Both the position numbers and the translations under genes were made by a program. A stretch of DNA of 64,000 nucleotides from Halomonas ventosae (lineage in GTDB: Bacteria; Pseudomonadota; Gammaproteobacteria; Pseudomonadales; Halomonadaceae), in NCBI RefSeq assembly GCF_004363555.1, contig NZ_SNZJ01000013.1, forward strand, positions 52,611 through 116,610, given 5' to 3'. Of the stretch, positions 1-8,143 are shown piece after piece. The notes beneath the pieces are model-generated. The model ran no database searches and was not told the origin of the DNA. It worked only from the letters and a program-made list of their open reading frames with translations. The first letter of the stretch is position 1. The number at the start of each line of letters is the position of its first letter.

Positions 1-812
1 ATGCGCCCGAAGCCGCAGACCACCTCGTCGGCGATCAGCAGCACGTCGTACTTGGCGAGCACCGCCTGGATCTCGGCCCAGTAGCCCTCCGGCGGCGGCA
101 CGATGCCGCCGGTGCCGAGCACCGGCTCGCCGATGAAGGCGGCCACGGTCTCCGGCCCCTCGGCGAGGATCATCTCCTCGAGCTTCGCGGCGCAGTGCTT
201 CGAGAACTCGCGCTCGCTCATTCCCTCCAGTTCCGCGGCGCGCTGGTAGTAGAACGGCGCCTCGGTGTGGCGGATGGTATCGATGGGCAGGTCGAAGTGG
301 TCGTGGAACGCCTTCAGCCCGGTCAACGAGCCGGAGGCGATGCCGGAGCCGTGGTAGCCACGCATCCGCGAGATGACCTTCTTCTTCTGCGGCAGGCCGC
401 GCACGTTGTTGTAGTAGCGCACGATCTTGAGCTGGGTCTCGTTGGCATCACTGCCGGACATGCCGTAGTAGACCTTGGACATGCCGGGACCGGCGAGCTC
501 GAGGATCTTCTCGGAGAGCGCGATCTGCGGCTCGTTGGAGTGCCCCACATAGGTATGGTAGTAGGACATCTTCAGGGCCTGCTCGTAGATGGCCTCGGCC
601 ACCTCGGTGCGGCCGTAGCCGATGTTGACGCAGTAGAGGCCGGCGAAGCCGTCGATGAACTCGCGGCCATCCTTGTCGACGACATGGATCCCCTTGCCGC
701 CGGTGATCACGCGGCCCGGCGCATCGCCGTGGGCGAAGTCGCGCAGGTGGGTGGAGGCGTGGAAGGTCACCTTGCGGTCGCGGTCGATCAGGTCCTGGTG
801 CTGCTGGTTCAT
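1..812 (-). CDS. doeD: DoeD-like class III aminotransferase (diaminobutyrate transaminase), 3' end outside window
   Basis: Only the first 270 codons are in the window; the reading frame is open at base 1. The protein begins MNQQHQDLIDRDRK and has class III (fold type I, PLP) aminotransferase hallmarks: a SGSDANET phosphate-binding segment, a GYHGSG motif, and LLIADEVVCGFGR with the Asp that contacts the PLP ring nitrogen. The Schiff-base lysine lies beyond the window edge. As the last gene of the doe locus it is expected to transaminate 2,4-diaminobutyrate to aspartate semialdehyde, which DoeC next to it would oxidise. The start is the ATG at 812, with a weak purine-rich leader. By sequence alone an omega-amino-acid or putrescine aminotransferase is possible; the assignment to DoeD rests on neighbours doeC, doeX, doeB and doeA. 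Confidence 0.78.
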   Translation of the reverse strand, partial: MNQQHQDLIDRDRKVTFHASTHLRDFAHGDAPGRVITGGKGIHVVDKDGREFIDGFAGLYCVNIGYGRTEVAEAIYEQALKMSYYHTYVGHSNEPQIALSEKILELAGPGMSKVYYGMSGSDANETQLKIVRYYNNVRGLPQKKKVISRMRGYHGSGIASGSLTGLKAFHDHFDLPIDTIRHTEAPFYYQRAAELEGMSEREFSKHCAAKLEEMILAEGPETVAAFIGEPVLGTGGIVPPPEGYWAEIQAVLAKYDVLLIADEVVCGFGR

Positions 813-835
813 CTCGTGTTCTCTCTTCTCTCGTG

Positions 836-858
836 CTCCCCGGCATACCGCCGGGGAG
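836..858 (-). other. 9-bp stem-loop in the doeC-doeD gap
   Basis: A perfect inverted repeat, CTCCCCGGC (836-844) / GCCGGGGAG (850-858) with a 5-nt loop, lies 24 nt upstream of the doeD start. It has no T-run, so it looks more like an mRNA processing or stability element than a terminator. Confidence 0.5.
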
Positions 859-917
859 AAGGTTCAAATCAATTAAGCAAGACCACTAATCTTGAGAGCT
901 CTGCGAGCGCAGCAAGC

Positions 918-2399
918 TCAACTACCCGATACGGAGCCGAGGGCACCCAGGCAGTAGTACTTGGTCTCGAGATACTCGTCGATACCGGTCACCCCGCCCT
1001 CGCGGCCGAGGCCGGAGTGCTTGACGCCGCCAAAGGGCACGGGCGGGCCGGTCATCTTCACCGAGTTCACCGAGACCATGCCGAACTCCAGGGCACGCAT
1101 GATCTTCCAGATGCGGCGGATGTCGTGGGTGTAGATATAGGCCGCCAGGCCGTACTCGGTGTCGTTGGCCATCTCGATGACCTGGTCATCGTCGGCGTAG
1201 GCGGTGATGCCGGCCACCGGGGCGAAGCTCTCCTCGTGCCAGATCTTCATGTCGTGGGTCACGTCCGTGAGCAGCACCGGCATGAAGAAGTTCTCGCCCG
1301 GCGCCTGGCTCTGGTCGCCGGCCACCAGGGTGGCGCCCTTGGAAATGGCGTCATCGACGATGGCCGCGGCCTTCTCCACCGCCTGGCGATGGATCAGCGG
1401 CCCCAGGTCGATCTCGCTCTCCAGGCCGTTGCCCACGGTCAGCGCCGCCATGCGCTCGGCGAAGTGCTCGACGAACTCGTCATGGATCGACTCGTGGACC
1501 AGGATACGGTCCGCGGCGAGGCAGTCCTGACCGGCGGTCTGGAACTTGGCCGCCACCGCGGCGAAGGCCGCTTCCTTGGGATCCATGTCCGGCCCCACGA
1601 TAAAGGGCGCGTTGCCACCGAGTTCCAGTGAGACGCGCTTGACCGTGTTGGCGCATTGCTCCAGCAGCAGCCGGCCGACCCGGGTGGAACCGGTGAAGGA
1701 GAGCGCCTTGACCCGGTCCTCGGCGCACAGGATCTTCGACACCTCGGCGGGCTCGCCCAGCACGACGTTGAAGACCCCGGCCGGGATGCCGGCGCGCTCG
1801 GCGAGCTCGGCGAGCGCCAGCGCCGAGAACGGCGTCTCGCCGGCCGGCTTGACGATCACCGTGCAGCCGGCAGCCATGGCGGCGGCGGCCTTGCGGGTGA
1901 TCATCGCCAGGGGGAAGTTCCACGGGGTGATCAGCGCGGCGATGCCCACCGGCTCCTTGATGGTACCCAATGCCGCGTTGGGGATATGGCTGGGAATGGT
2001 CTCGCCGAAGGTGCGCTTGCCCTCCTCGGCGAACCAGCGCACGAAGCTGGCGCCGTACTCCACCTCGCCACGGGCGTCGGGCAGCGGCTTGCCCTGCTCC
2101 AGGGTCATGAGGGTGGCGAGGTCCTCGCGATGGGCCTGCAGCAGGTCGTACCAGGCCAGCAGCCGCTCGCACCGCTCGTCGGCGCGCAGCGCACGCCAGT
2201 GCACGAAGGCGGCCTCGGCGGCATCCACCGCCGCGGTGATCTGGTGGGCCTCCAGCCAGGGAATGTGCCCCAGCGCCTCGCCGGTGGCCGGGTCGAACAC
2301 GGCCTCCTCGCGGCCACCCTCGCCATGGGTCCACTTGCCGTCGACGTAGGCGTACTGGCGAAACAGGCGCGGATCGCTGAGCTTGCTGGACAGAGTCAT
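918..2399 (-). CDS. doeC: DoeC-like NAD(P)-dependent aldehyde dehydrogenase (aspartate semialdehyde oxidation)
   Basis: A 493-residue aldehyde dehydrogenase of the succinate-semialdehyde dehydrogenase type. The NAD-binding stretch ITPWNFPLAM is near residues 158-167, the general base Glu259 is in SLELGGN, and the catalytic Cys293 is in TAGQDCLAA. The ATG at 2399 is chosen because GGGAGGT sits 5 nt upstream; an in-frame ATG further upstream lacks this. In the known ectoine catabolic route DoeC oxidises aspartate semialdehyde (from DoeD) to aspartate. It is followed by doeD after about 105 bp. A terminator (2481-2513) lies between it and the upstream decarboxylase, so doeCD probably has its own promoter. 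The substrate is inferred from context, since close homologues act on succinate or glutarate semialdehyde. Confidence 0.82.
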   Translation of the reverse strand: MTLSSKLSDPRLFRQYAYVDGKWTHGEGGREEAVFDPATGEALGHIPWLEAHQITAAVDAAEAAFVHWRALRADERCERLLAWYDLLQAHREDLATLMTLEQGKPLPDARGEVEYGASFVRWFAEEGKRTFGETIPSHIPNAALGTIKEPVGIAALITPWNFPLAMITRKAAAAMAAGCTVIVKPAGETPFSALALAELAERAGIPAGVFNVVLGEPAEVSKILCAEDRVKALSFTGSTRVGRLLLEQCANTVKRVSLELGGNAPFIVGPDMDPKEAAFAAVAAKFQTAGQDCLAADRILVHESIHDEFVEHFAERMAALTVGNGLESEIDLGPLIHRQAVEKAAAIVDDAISKGATLVAGDQSQAPGENFFMPVLLTDVTHDMKIWHEESFAPVAGITAYADDDQVIEMANDTEYGLAAYIYTHDIRRIWKIMRALEFGMVSVNSVKMTGPPVPFGGVKHSGLGREGGVTGIDEYLETKYYCLGALGSVSGS

Positions 2400-2472
2400 G
2401 CTGTACCTCCCCTGACGCACCGGCGTATGTCAGCGCCGGCGATGTTCCGGCGCGGCTCTGGGCGCCGGGAAA

Positions 2473-2513
2473 AAGAAAAAACGCGCGAGCCGCCTGTTCG
2501 GCAGGGCGGCTCG
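2473..2513 (-). terminator. Rho-independent terminator (minus strand) between the decarboxylase and doeC
   Basis: Read on the minus strand, stem CGAGCCGCC (2513-2505) pairs with GGCGGCTCG (2494-2486) around a 10-nt loop. After a short GC tail come TTTTTT, C and TTTTT (2481-2473). It lies about 134 bp after the decarboxylase stop and 70-110 bp before the doeC start, so it should end the upstream four-gene unit. Confidence 0.8.
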
Positions 2514-2569
2514 ATGGGGTCAGGATAAGGGCTTTGGCGGGACGGGACTTTTCGTTACCGGCGGCGGGC

Positions 2570-2594
2570 GGCACAGGATTTTTTGTCCTGTGCC
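2570..2594. other. Perfect 9-bp hairpin with T6 loop
   Basis: GGCACAGGA (2570-2578) and TCCTGTGCC (2586-2594) form a perfect inverted repeat around a TTTTTTG loop. It sits between the decarboxylase stop and the terminator at 2473-2513. It could be a second terminator stem, an RNA stability element or a protein-binding palindrome. Confidence 0.5.
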
Positions 2595-2646
2595 GGAAAC
2601 GTGCGGTTTTTTCTGTGGCGCGGGGACGGTGGGGCGCCGGGCGCCG

Positions 2647-5442
2647 TCAGCCCGCCGGCGGGTTGCGCAGGGCCTCCTCGGTGAAGACCAGCAGGCCGAG
2701 CTCCGGGCGATAGCCGTGGATCTCGGTGACGTCCAGCGCCTGCAGGAAGTAGAGGATCTCCTCGCTGACCACCTGCCCGGGGACCAGCACCGGGAAACCC
2801 GGCGGGTAGGGGATCACGAAGCTCGCCGAGACCACGTCGCGGCCGGTGCGCATCTGGGCCTGGAGTTCACCGTTGTCGAAGCGCAGGTACTCGGTGTTCT
2901 CGTCGTCGTAGCTGAGGAAGTAGGCACGCCGGATATCCCCCTCCGGGGTGTTGCCGTCGGGGTCGGGCCGGAAGGCCGCGTGAAAGCGGCTGAAGTCCGG
3001 CAGCGGCGGCAGCTCCTTGGTCAGCGAGTGGACGCGGTTCTCGATGATCTTGCGCTCCGGTCGGCTGCTCTCCTCCCAGCGATACTCGAACTCCTTGGCC
3101 AGCTTGATCAGCACGTCGAGCAGGTAGGCGATGGAGCCCCGGGTGGTGCCGATGTTGGTCATGAACAGCACGGTGTTGCGCGAGGTCTTGTTGATCTGGA
3201 TACCGTACTTGTTCATCAGGTATTCGTTCTTGAAGGTATCGCCGTCGATGCCCGTGGCGCCGATGGCGATGGTGATGCGGCTGGGGTCGACGACGAACTC
3301 GTCATTGGCCCAGGCCTCCTCCATCTTGTTCCAGCCGGTGACCGGGTCGTAGAAGGTCTCGACCCCCGACTGCCGGTACTCCAGCGGCACCATGTCCTTG
3401 TTGACCAGCACCCGGAAGTACTTCTGCAGCAGCGGATGGGTGTAGAGCTGCTCGCGCAGCGACAGCGCCGCCTCCACCTGGGCGTGCACGAGCTCGAAGC
3501 CCTCCATCTCGGCCTGCATGCGCCCCACGTCCAGCGAGGCGATGATCTGGTAGTTGGGCGAGGTCGAGGTATGGGTCATGTAGGCCTCGTGGAACGGCGC
3601 CTCGACCTTCTGGCGGTAGTCCTGGTCCCAGACGTGGATCATCGACCCCTGGCGCAAGGAGGTCAGGGTCTTGTGGGTGGAGTGGGTGGCATAGGCCCGG
3701 ATGCGCACCGCGTCGGGGTCGGGCAGCAGGGGCCGGTCGAGCCAGGTGGCATCGTCGTCGGGGTCGAGGGTGTCGAACTCCGCCTTCCAGGCGTCATACT
3801 CCGCGCGATAGGCCTCGCTGCGGTAGCGGTCACGCAGGGTGCGGGCGGCATGCATGGCGGTGCGCGGCCGATAGGTCGGGTTGAAGCCGGCGAAGGCGAA
3901 CCACGCCTCGTCCCACAGGAACACCAGGTCGGGCTTGATCGCCAGGCACTCCTCCATCACCCGGCGCACGTTGTAGACCACGCCGTCGAAGGTGCAGTTG
4001 GTCAGCAGCAGCATCTTGACCTTGTGCAGCTGGCCCGCGCGCTTGTATTCCAGCAGCGTCTTCTTGATCTCCTTGAGCGGCACCGCCCCGTACATGGAGT
4101 AGTCGTCGAGCGGGTAGGAGTCCAGGTAGCTGACGTGGGCACCGGCCAGCACCATGCCGTAGTGGTGCGACTTGTGGCAGTCGCGGTCGATCAGCACGAT
4201 GTCGCGCGGCTTGATCAGCGCCTGCACCACGATCTTGTTGGCGGTGGAGGTGCCGTTGGTGACGAAGAAGCTCTGCCGCGCACCGAAGGCCCGGGCGGCA
4301 TACTCCTGGGCCTTCTTGATCGGCCCGTAGGGCTGGAGCAGCGAATCCAGCCCGCCGGAGGTGGCCGAGGTCTCGGCGAGGAAGATGTTGATGCCGTAGA
4401 AGTCGATCATCTGCCCGGCCCAGTGGGAGCGGGTGATCGACTTGCCCCGCGAGATGGGCATGGCGTGGAAGACCCCGGTGGGCTTCTTGCTGTACTCGCG
4501 CAGGGCATCGAAGAAGGGCGTGCGATAGCGGTTGTCGATGGCGCGCAGGATGGTGTGGTGTTGCTCGATGTAGTCCGTCTCGCGGTAGAAGATGCGATTG
4601 AAGTGACGGATGTCTCGGCTGGCCGTGGCCTCCACGTCGCCGCTGGTGACCAGGAACTGGTCGATCTCGGGACGCAGCTCGTGGATCATGGTGCTCAGCA
4701 GGATGCTGCGCTCGGCCTCGGACTGGTGCTCCAGGGACTGCTCGGAGATCCCCTCGAGGTAGCTGCGCAGGGCGCTGAGGTTGTACTTCGACTTGTAGGG
4801 GAACTCGTAGCGGATCAGGCAGGCCTGGATGTTGGGATTGACCAGCACCGCGATCAGCGCATCCTCGAAGCTTCTCACCGTGACCACGTCGTAGACGAAG
4901 CGATCCTCGGGGCGACGCATGTTGTGGAAGGCCTCGCGGACCACCTCCTCTTCCGGCGCCGAGAGATTGTCGACGATCAGCAGCTCGAAGTAGGGCTGGG
5001 CCGAGCTGTTCGACGCCGGGTGCCCGCGGCGCAGCTGCGCCAGGGCATCGAGGGTCTCGAGGTCCTCGGCATCGGCATCGGTCTCGCTGAGGTCGACGTG
5101 GCGCCGCCGGTAGGACTCGCTGATCAGCGCGCGCACCAGGCGCTTGACCACCTTCTCCAGCAGCCCGTACTCCTCGCGGTCGAACAGTGACCAGAGGTGA
5201 CGGAAGTCCTCCTTGGAGGGGAAGGCATGGTAGTCCTCGATGATCTCGAGCCGCGTCAGCTTGACGTCGATCGCCTTGACCAGGTTCTTGGCCCGGCCCT
5301 CGTCGTCCAGGCGCACCAGCCGCCCGAGATCGCGCTTCAGCGCGTTCCAGGTGTCGGCGCGCAGCTGGGAGATCTTGTGGTAGAAGCCCAGGGCGGTATA
5401 GGGCGTCTCGGTAGCACTCGTCTCTGGCATGGCAACACCCAT
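2647..5442 (-). CDS. Large PLP-dependent Orn/Lys/Arg-type decarboxylase, substrate unknown
   Basis: A 931-residue fold type I PLP enzyme. About 300 N-terminal residues have a receiver-like/wing character; the PLP core follows. The core has FFVTNGTSTANK (392-403), the pyridine-binding Asp511 in LFLWDEAW-type context, and the Schiff-base Lys591 in AYATHSTHKTL, the S-x-H-K signature of biodegradative Orn/Lys/Arg decarboxylases. It is longer than the usual 710-760 residues, with an insert near 535-575 and a longer N-terminus. An alternative ATG lies at 5430. It is the last gene of a block with a C45 hydrolase, an ATP-grasp enzyme and a nitrilase, inserted between doeX and doeC. Candidate substrates are diaminobutyrate, ornithine, lysine or a ligated derivative. 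The amine product is inference; the fold and chemistry are secure. Confidence 0.85.
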   Translation of the reverse strand: MGVAMPETSATETPYTALGFYHKISQLRADTWNALKRDLGRLVRLDDEGRAKNLVKAIDVKLTRLEIIEDYHAFPSKEDFRHLWSLFDREEYGLLEKVVKRLVRALISESYRRRHVDLSETDADAEDLETLDALAQLRRGHPASNSSAQPYFELLIVDNLSAPEEEVVREAFHNMRRPEDRFVYDVVTVRSFEDALIAVLVNPNIQACLIRYEFPYKSKYNLSALRSYLEGISEQSLEHQSEAERSILLSTMIHELRPEIDQFLVTSGDVEATASRDIRHFNRIFYRETDYIEQHHTILRAIDNRYRTPFFDALREYSKKPTGVFHAMPISRGKSITRSHWAGQMIDFYGINIFLAETSATSGGLDSLLQPYGPIKKAQEYAARAFGARQSFFVTNGTSTANKIVVQALIKPRDIVLIDRDCHKSHHYGMVLAGAHVSYLDSYPLDDYSMYGAVPLKEIKKTLLEYKRAGQLHKVKMLLLTNCTFDGVVYNVRRVMEECLAIKPDLVFLWDEAWFAFAGFNPTYRPRTAMHAARTLRDRYRSEAYRAEYDAWKAEFDTLDPDDDATWLDRPLLPDPDAVRIRAYATHSTHKTLTSLRQGSMIHVWDQDYRQKVEAPFHEAYMTHTSTSPNYQIIASLDVGRMQAEMEGFELVHAQVEAALSLREQLYTHPLLQKYFRVLVNKDMVPLEYRQSGVETFYDPVTGWNKMEEAWANDEFVVDPSRITIAIGATGIDGDTFKNEYLMNKYGIQINKTSRNTVLFMTNIGTTRGSIAYLLDVLIKLAKEFEYRWEESSRPERKIIENRVHSLTKELPPLPDFSRFHAAFRPDPDGNTPEGDIRRAYFLSYDDENTEYLRFDNGELQAQMRTGRDVVSASFVIPYPPGFPVLVPGQVVSEEILYFLQALDVTEIHGYRPELGLLVFTEEALRNPPAG

Positions 5443-5476
5443 CCTTGCTCTTGTTGTCGGGGGATCGATCGTTCGG

Positions 5477-6475
5477 TCAGCCGCTGTGCAGCCCGCGGGT
5501 GCCGTAGCGCACGGTGATCCGCTCCTCGGGAAAGTCGTCGAAACTCAGGTCCAGGGTCATCCCGGGCCAGTGGAACTGGGCATGCCCAGTGCGGGGGCGG
5601 TAGACCGCGGTATAGACGGTCCCCAGGCCACGCCGGTAGTCGTGGCGGAAGAGTGGCGGGGCCGAGAAGGCCGCGATCAGCCGCTCCTCGGTGGTGGCCT
5701 CGTCGTCCACCAGGATCGACAGCTGCCGCTCGCGGATCAGGGTCTCCGAGGCCAGGGCATGGGCATACCACTCGATCTTCTTCTGGTGGTTGGTGGCCAC
5801 CGGCACGCGGCGGATGCTGGCGCGGCGATCCGGGCCGATCATCGCCGTCACGTAGCGGCCGGCGGCATCGGCCACGGTGATGTTGTAGGCCATGTGGGTG
5901 GGCACCCGCGCCAGCACCTCGGCGGCCTCGGGCACGCTGTCGCAGAACTCCAGCAGGTAGCGCAGGATGATCGGCGCACCGAAGCCCTCGCCCACCGCCT
6001 TGCGCCCGCCGAAGGCCAGCGACACGGCGAGCCCGCGGTCGTTCATGCCATCGAGCACGCCCCACAGGCAGTCGGACATGGCGATCACCCGCCGCTCGTT
6101 CCAGTGCGTGTAGAGGATCGTGCCCTCGCACAGCTCCGGCGGGTAGTCGTAGTTGCGCGCCAGCACCGTGGAGGCGGGGCTGGCGAGCACCGCCTGGGAG
6201 CAGCCGGTGATGTAGGGTGGCGGCTGGTAGAGGCTCAGGAAGCGCGCGGCCAGGTCGCCACCGCCGGCCAGGTCGCAGAGCGCCCGATAGGTGTCGAGCA
6301 GCTCCGGCATGTGCCGGCGCAGGGCGTTGTAGCAGGCGAGATACCCCGGCCGCTCCCGCTCCCCCTCGCTGAGGTACCACTGCTCGTAGGCCGGCCAGTG
6401 GTACTCGAAGAGCGCCTGCCACCGGGCACCGGCCTTGGCCTCGTGCACGGTGCGGAAATCGAGCATCTTGTCCAT
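5477..6475 (-). CDS. C45-family autoproteolytic acyltransferase/hydrolase
   Basis: A 332-residue protein of the peptidase C45 / acyl-CoA:6-aminopenicillanate acyltransferase-like Ntn family. The expected N-terminal nucleophile exposed by self-cleavage is Cys92 in YITGCSQAV. It is followed by the family-typical LARNYDYPPELCEGTI stretch, DCLWGVLDGMNDRGLAVSLAFGG, and VATNHQ near the C-terminal third. Such enzymes form or cleave amide bonds on small substrates after autoproteolysis. I placed the start at ATG 6475, with GGGAGGT about 13 nt upstream. A GTG at 6526 overlapping the preceding TGA as GTGA is an equally reasonable start and would imply translational coupling. It sits between the ATP-grasp gene and the decarboxylase. 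The substrate is unknown. Confidence 0.8.
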   Translation of the reverse strand: MDKMLDFRTVHEAKAGARWQALFEYHWPAYEQWYLSEGERERPGYLACYNALRRHMPELLDTYRALCDLAGGGDLAARFLSLYQPPPYITGCSQAVLASPASTVLARNYDYPPELCEGTILYTHWNERRVIAMSDCLWGVLDGMNDRGLAVSLAFGGRKAVGEGFGAPIILRYLLEFCDSVPEAAEVLARVPTHMAYNITVADAAGRYVTAMIGPDRRASIRRVPVATNHQKKIEWYAHALASETLIRERQLSILVDDEATTEERLIAAFSAPPLFRHDYRRGLGTVYTAVYRPRTGHAQFHWPGMTLDLSFDDFPEERITVRYGTRGLHSG

Positions 6476-6522
6476 GTCGGCCGCAGGCACCTCCCGGGGC
6501 GAAAGGGAAACGGTCCCGGCGC

Positions 6523-8106
6523 TCACAGGATCTTGAAGTTGCCGCCGCCGACGGCATGGCTGACGGCCACCTCCTCCACCACCGGGTCCTGCAGCGACTG
6601 GCCGGCATACTGGCCGCGGATGCCGTCGATCCACGCCTTGGCGCGCTCGTTGAGCTGGAAGTCGTCATCCATCAGCCGCCCGCGAGTGATCAGGATGCCC
6701 AGGTCCGCCCCCTCGTAGCGGAAGTCACCCGCGCCGCTGATGCGCAGGAAGAAGCCCTCGCTGTCGTTCTCGGCGGCGTGGGGATGGTAGCTGTAGTGGT
6801 CGTAGCTGAGGCTGCCGTCGCCGGCCATCTTCCACACCCCGGTGCGCGGCGCCTGCGTCAGCAGGTCGACGCTCTCGTCGGTATGCTTGATCACCAGCTG
6901 GCTCCAGCTGTCGACGCTGTCGGGGTGCGACCAGCGCTCGTTGATCTCGTTGATGTCGAGGTCGAAGTCGACGTCCGAGAACTCCAGCAGGTGGAAGAGG
7001 AACAGCGGGATGTCGGAGTGGGCGAAGGCCGCCACGTTGGTCAGCGAGCTGGCCCCGGTGACGCGCGGGTTGAGCTCGCCCAGGTAGACCTCGCCGTTGT
7101 CCATGTCGATCAGGAAATCGAGCTCGAAGTAGCCGCGGTAGCCCTCCTCGCGCAACGCCTCGCCGAACTTGAAGGTGTATTCCCGGGCCTTGTCGCGGAT
7201 CTCCTGGGTGAAGGCGCCGGCGAACATCTCGTTGCCGCACCAGCCGCCCTTGTAGGGGGTCAGCGACTTGAAGCCGACCAGCTCGGTCATCAGCGGCCCC
7301 ACCACGGTGCCGCAGCGGGTGGCGCAGGCCTCGATGGCCGAGCCGCGGCAGTTGATGCGCTTCATGATCTTGACCTCGGACTCGGCCTCGATCTCCTCGG
7401 CGTGCTTGTAGTAGTCGTCCTCGCTGGCGATGAAGAAGGTGGTGTGGCCGGAATCGCCGAAGGCGGTCTGCACCACCAGGTCGTTGCCCAGGTCCTTGCT
7501 CACCTCGCAGAGCTCCTGGTAGCTGCCGACCCTGGCCAGCACGTTGGGCACGCTGGGCACCCCGGCCTTGTTGCCGATGCGCACCGTCTCGATCTTGTTG
7601 TCCATGCGCTGGCGCAGCGCCGCCGGAGGGAACGCCACCCGCAGCCCGAGTTGCTTGCAGACCTCCTCGGTATGCTCGTCGAACATCAGGAAGGCCGCCA
7701 CGCCGCCGTTCTCGCCATCCGAGCGCGACTGGATGAAGTCGATCACCTCCTTGTGCTCGAGGAGGTAGTTATTGATGTCCTCGATGCTCTCGAAGTCGCG
7801 GGGGAACTTCTCCTTGGGCACGAAGACGTTGCGCTGCTGGCCCTCGAAGCAGTCGATATAGTTGATATGGCGGAAGTTGCCAACCCAGTCACCGATCCCC
7901 AACAGGTTAAAGTTGGTGGCCGAGATGAAATAGATCGGCTCCTTGTTGTTGAGGAAGTGGCGGCGGACATCGGCAATGGTTGTTATTTTGCTCATCGTGG
8001 TCGCTCCATCGGTGACGGGGGAGGCGCTGGGCGCCTTGTGCGCGGCAGGGGCCGCCGGGGGATTGGGAAACAGGCGGCGGAGCCATCGAATCAGTGCCTC
8101 CAGCAT
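6523..8106 (-). CDS. ATP-grasp ligase of biotin-carboxylase-like fold
   Basis: A 527-residue ATP-grasp protein. The ATP-grasp core shows RMDNKIETVRIGNKAGVPSVPN (pre-grasp), LVVQTAFGDSGHTTFF (glycine-rich loop), EEGYRGYFELDFLID, and ELNPRVTGASSLTN (Mg-ATP ligands Glu/Asn). It lacks a biotin carboxyl carrier domain and carboxyltransferase partners. It is therefore more likely a carboxylate-amine/amide ligase than a true biotin carboxylase, although database names may say otherwise. Two starts have good Shine-Dalgarno sequences: ATG 8106 (used here) and ATG 7995 (MSKITTI, GGAG 8 nt upstream). The first 37 residues are Ala/Pro rich and could be dispensable. It lies between a nitrilase and a C45 hydrolase, which suggests making and breaking of an amide intermediate. 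Confidence 0.8.
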   Translation of the reverse strand: MLEALIRWLRRLFPNPPAAPAAHKAPSASPVTDGATTMSKITTIADVRRHFLNNKEPIYFISATNFNLLGIGDWVGNFRHINYIDCFEGQQRNVFVPKEKFPRDFESIEDINNYLLEHKEVIDFIQSRSDGENGGVAAFLMFDEHTEEVCKQLGLRVAFPPAALRQRMDNKIETVRIGNKAGVPSVPNVLARVGSYQELCEVSKDLGNDLVVQTAFGDSGHTTFFIASEDDYYKHAEEIEAESEVKIMKRINCRGSAIEACATRCGTVVGPLMTELVGFKSLTPYKGGWCGNEMFAGAFTQEIRDKAREYTFKFGEALREEGYRGYFELDFLIDMDNGEVYLGELNPRVTGASSLTNVAAFAHSDIPLFLFHLLEFSDVDFDLDINEINERWSHPDSVDSWSQLVIKHTDESVDLLTQAPRTGVWKMAGDGSLSYDHYSYHPHAAENDSEGFFLRISGAGDFRYEGADLGILITRGRLMDDDFQLNERAKAWIDGIRGQYAGQSLQDPVVEEVAVSHAVGGGNFKIL

Positions 8107-8143
8107 GGGGTCTCCTCTTCACTGTACCGCCCGCGGGCGAGGG

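Noticed and set aside
2590..5190. Long open frame (866 codons) on the plus strand, opposite the decarboxylase
   Set aside because: It is a GC-driven antisense shadow: repetitive Val/Gly/Leu/Gln/His content and no motif. The minus strand has the full PLP signature.
6523..8106. True biotin carboxylase (acetyl-CoA or pyruvate carboxylase subunit)
   Set aside because: No biotinyl carrier domain or carboxyltransferase gene is adjacent, and the neighbours are amide-cleaving and decarboxylating enzymes. Only the ATP-grasp fold is claimed.
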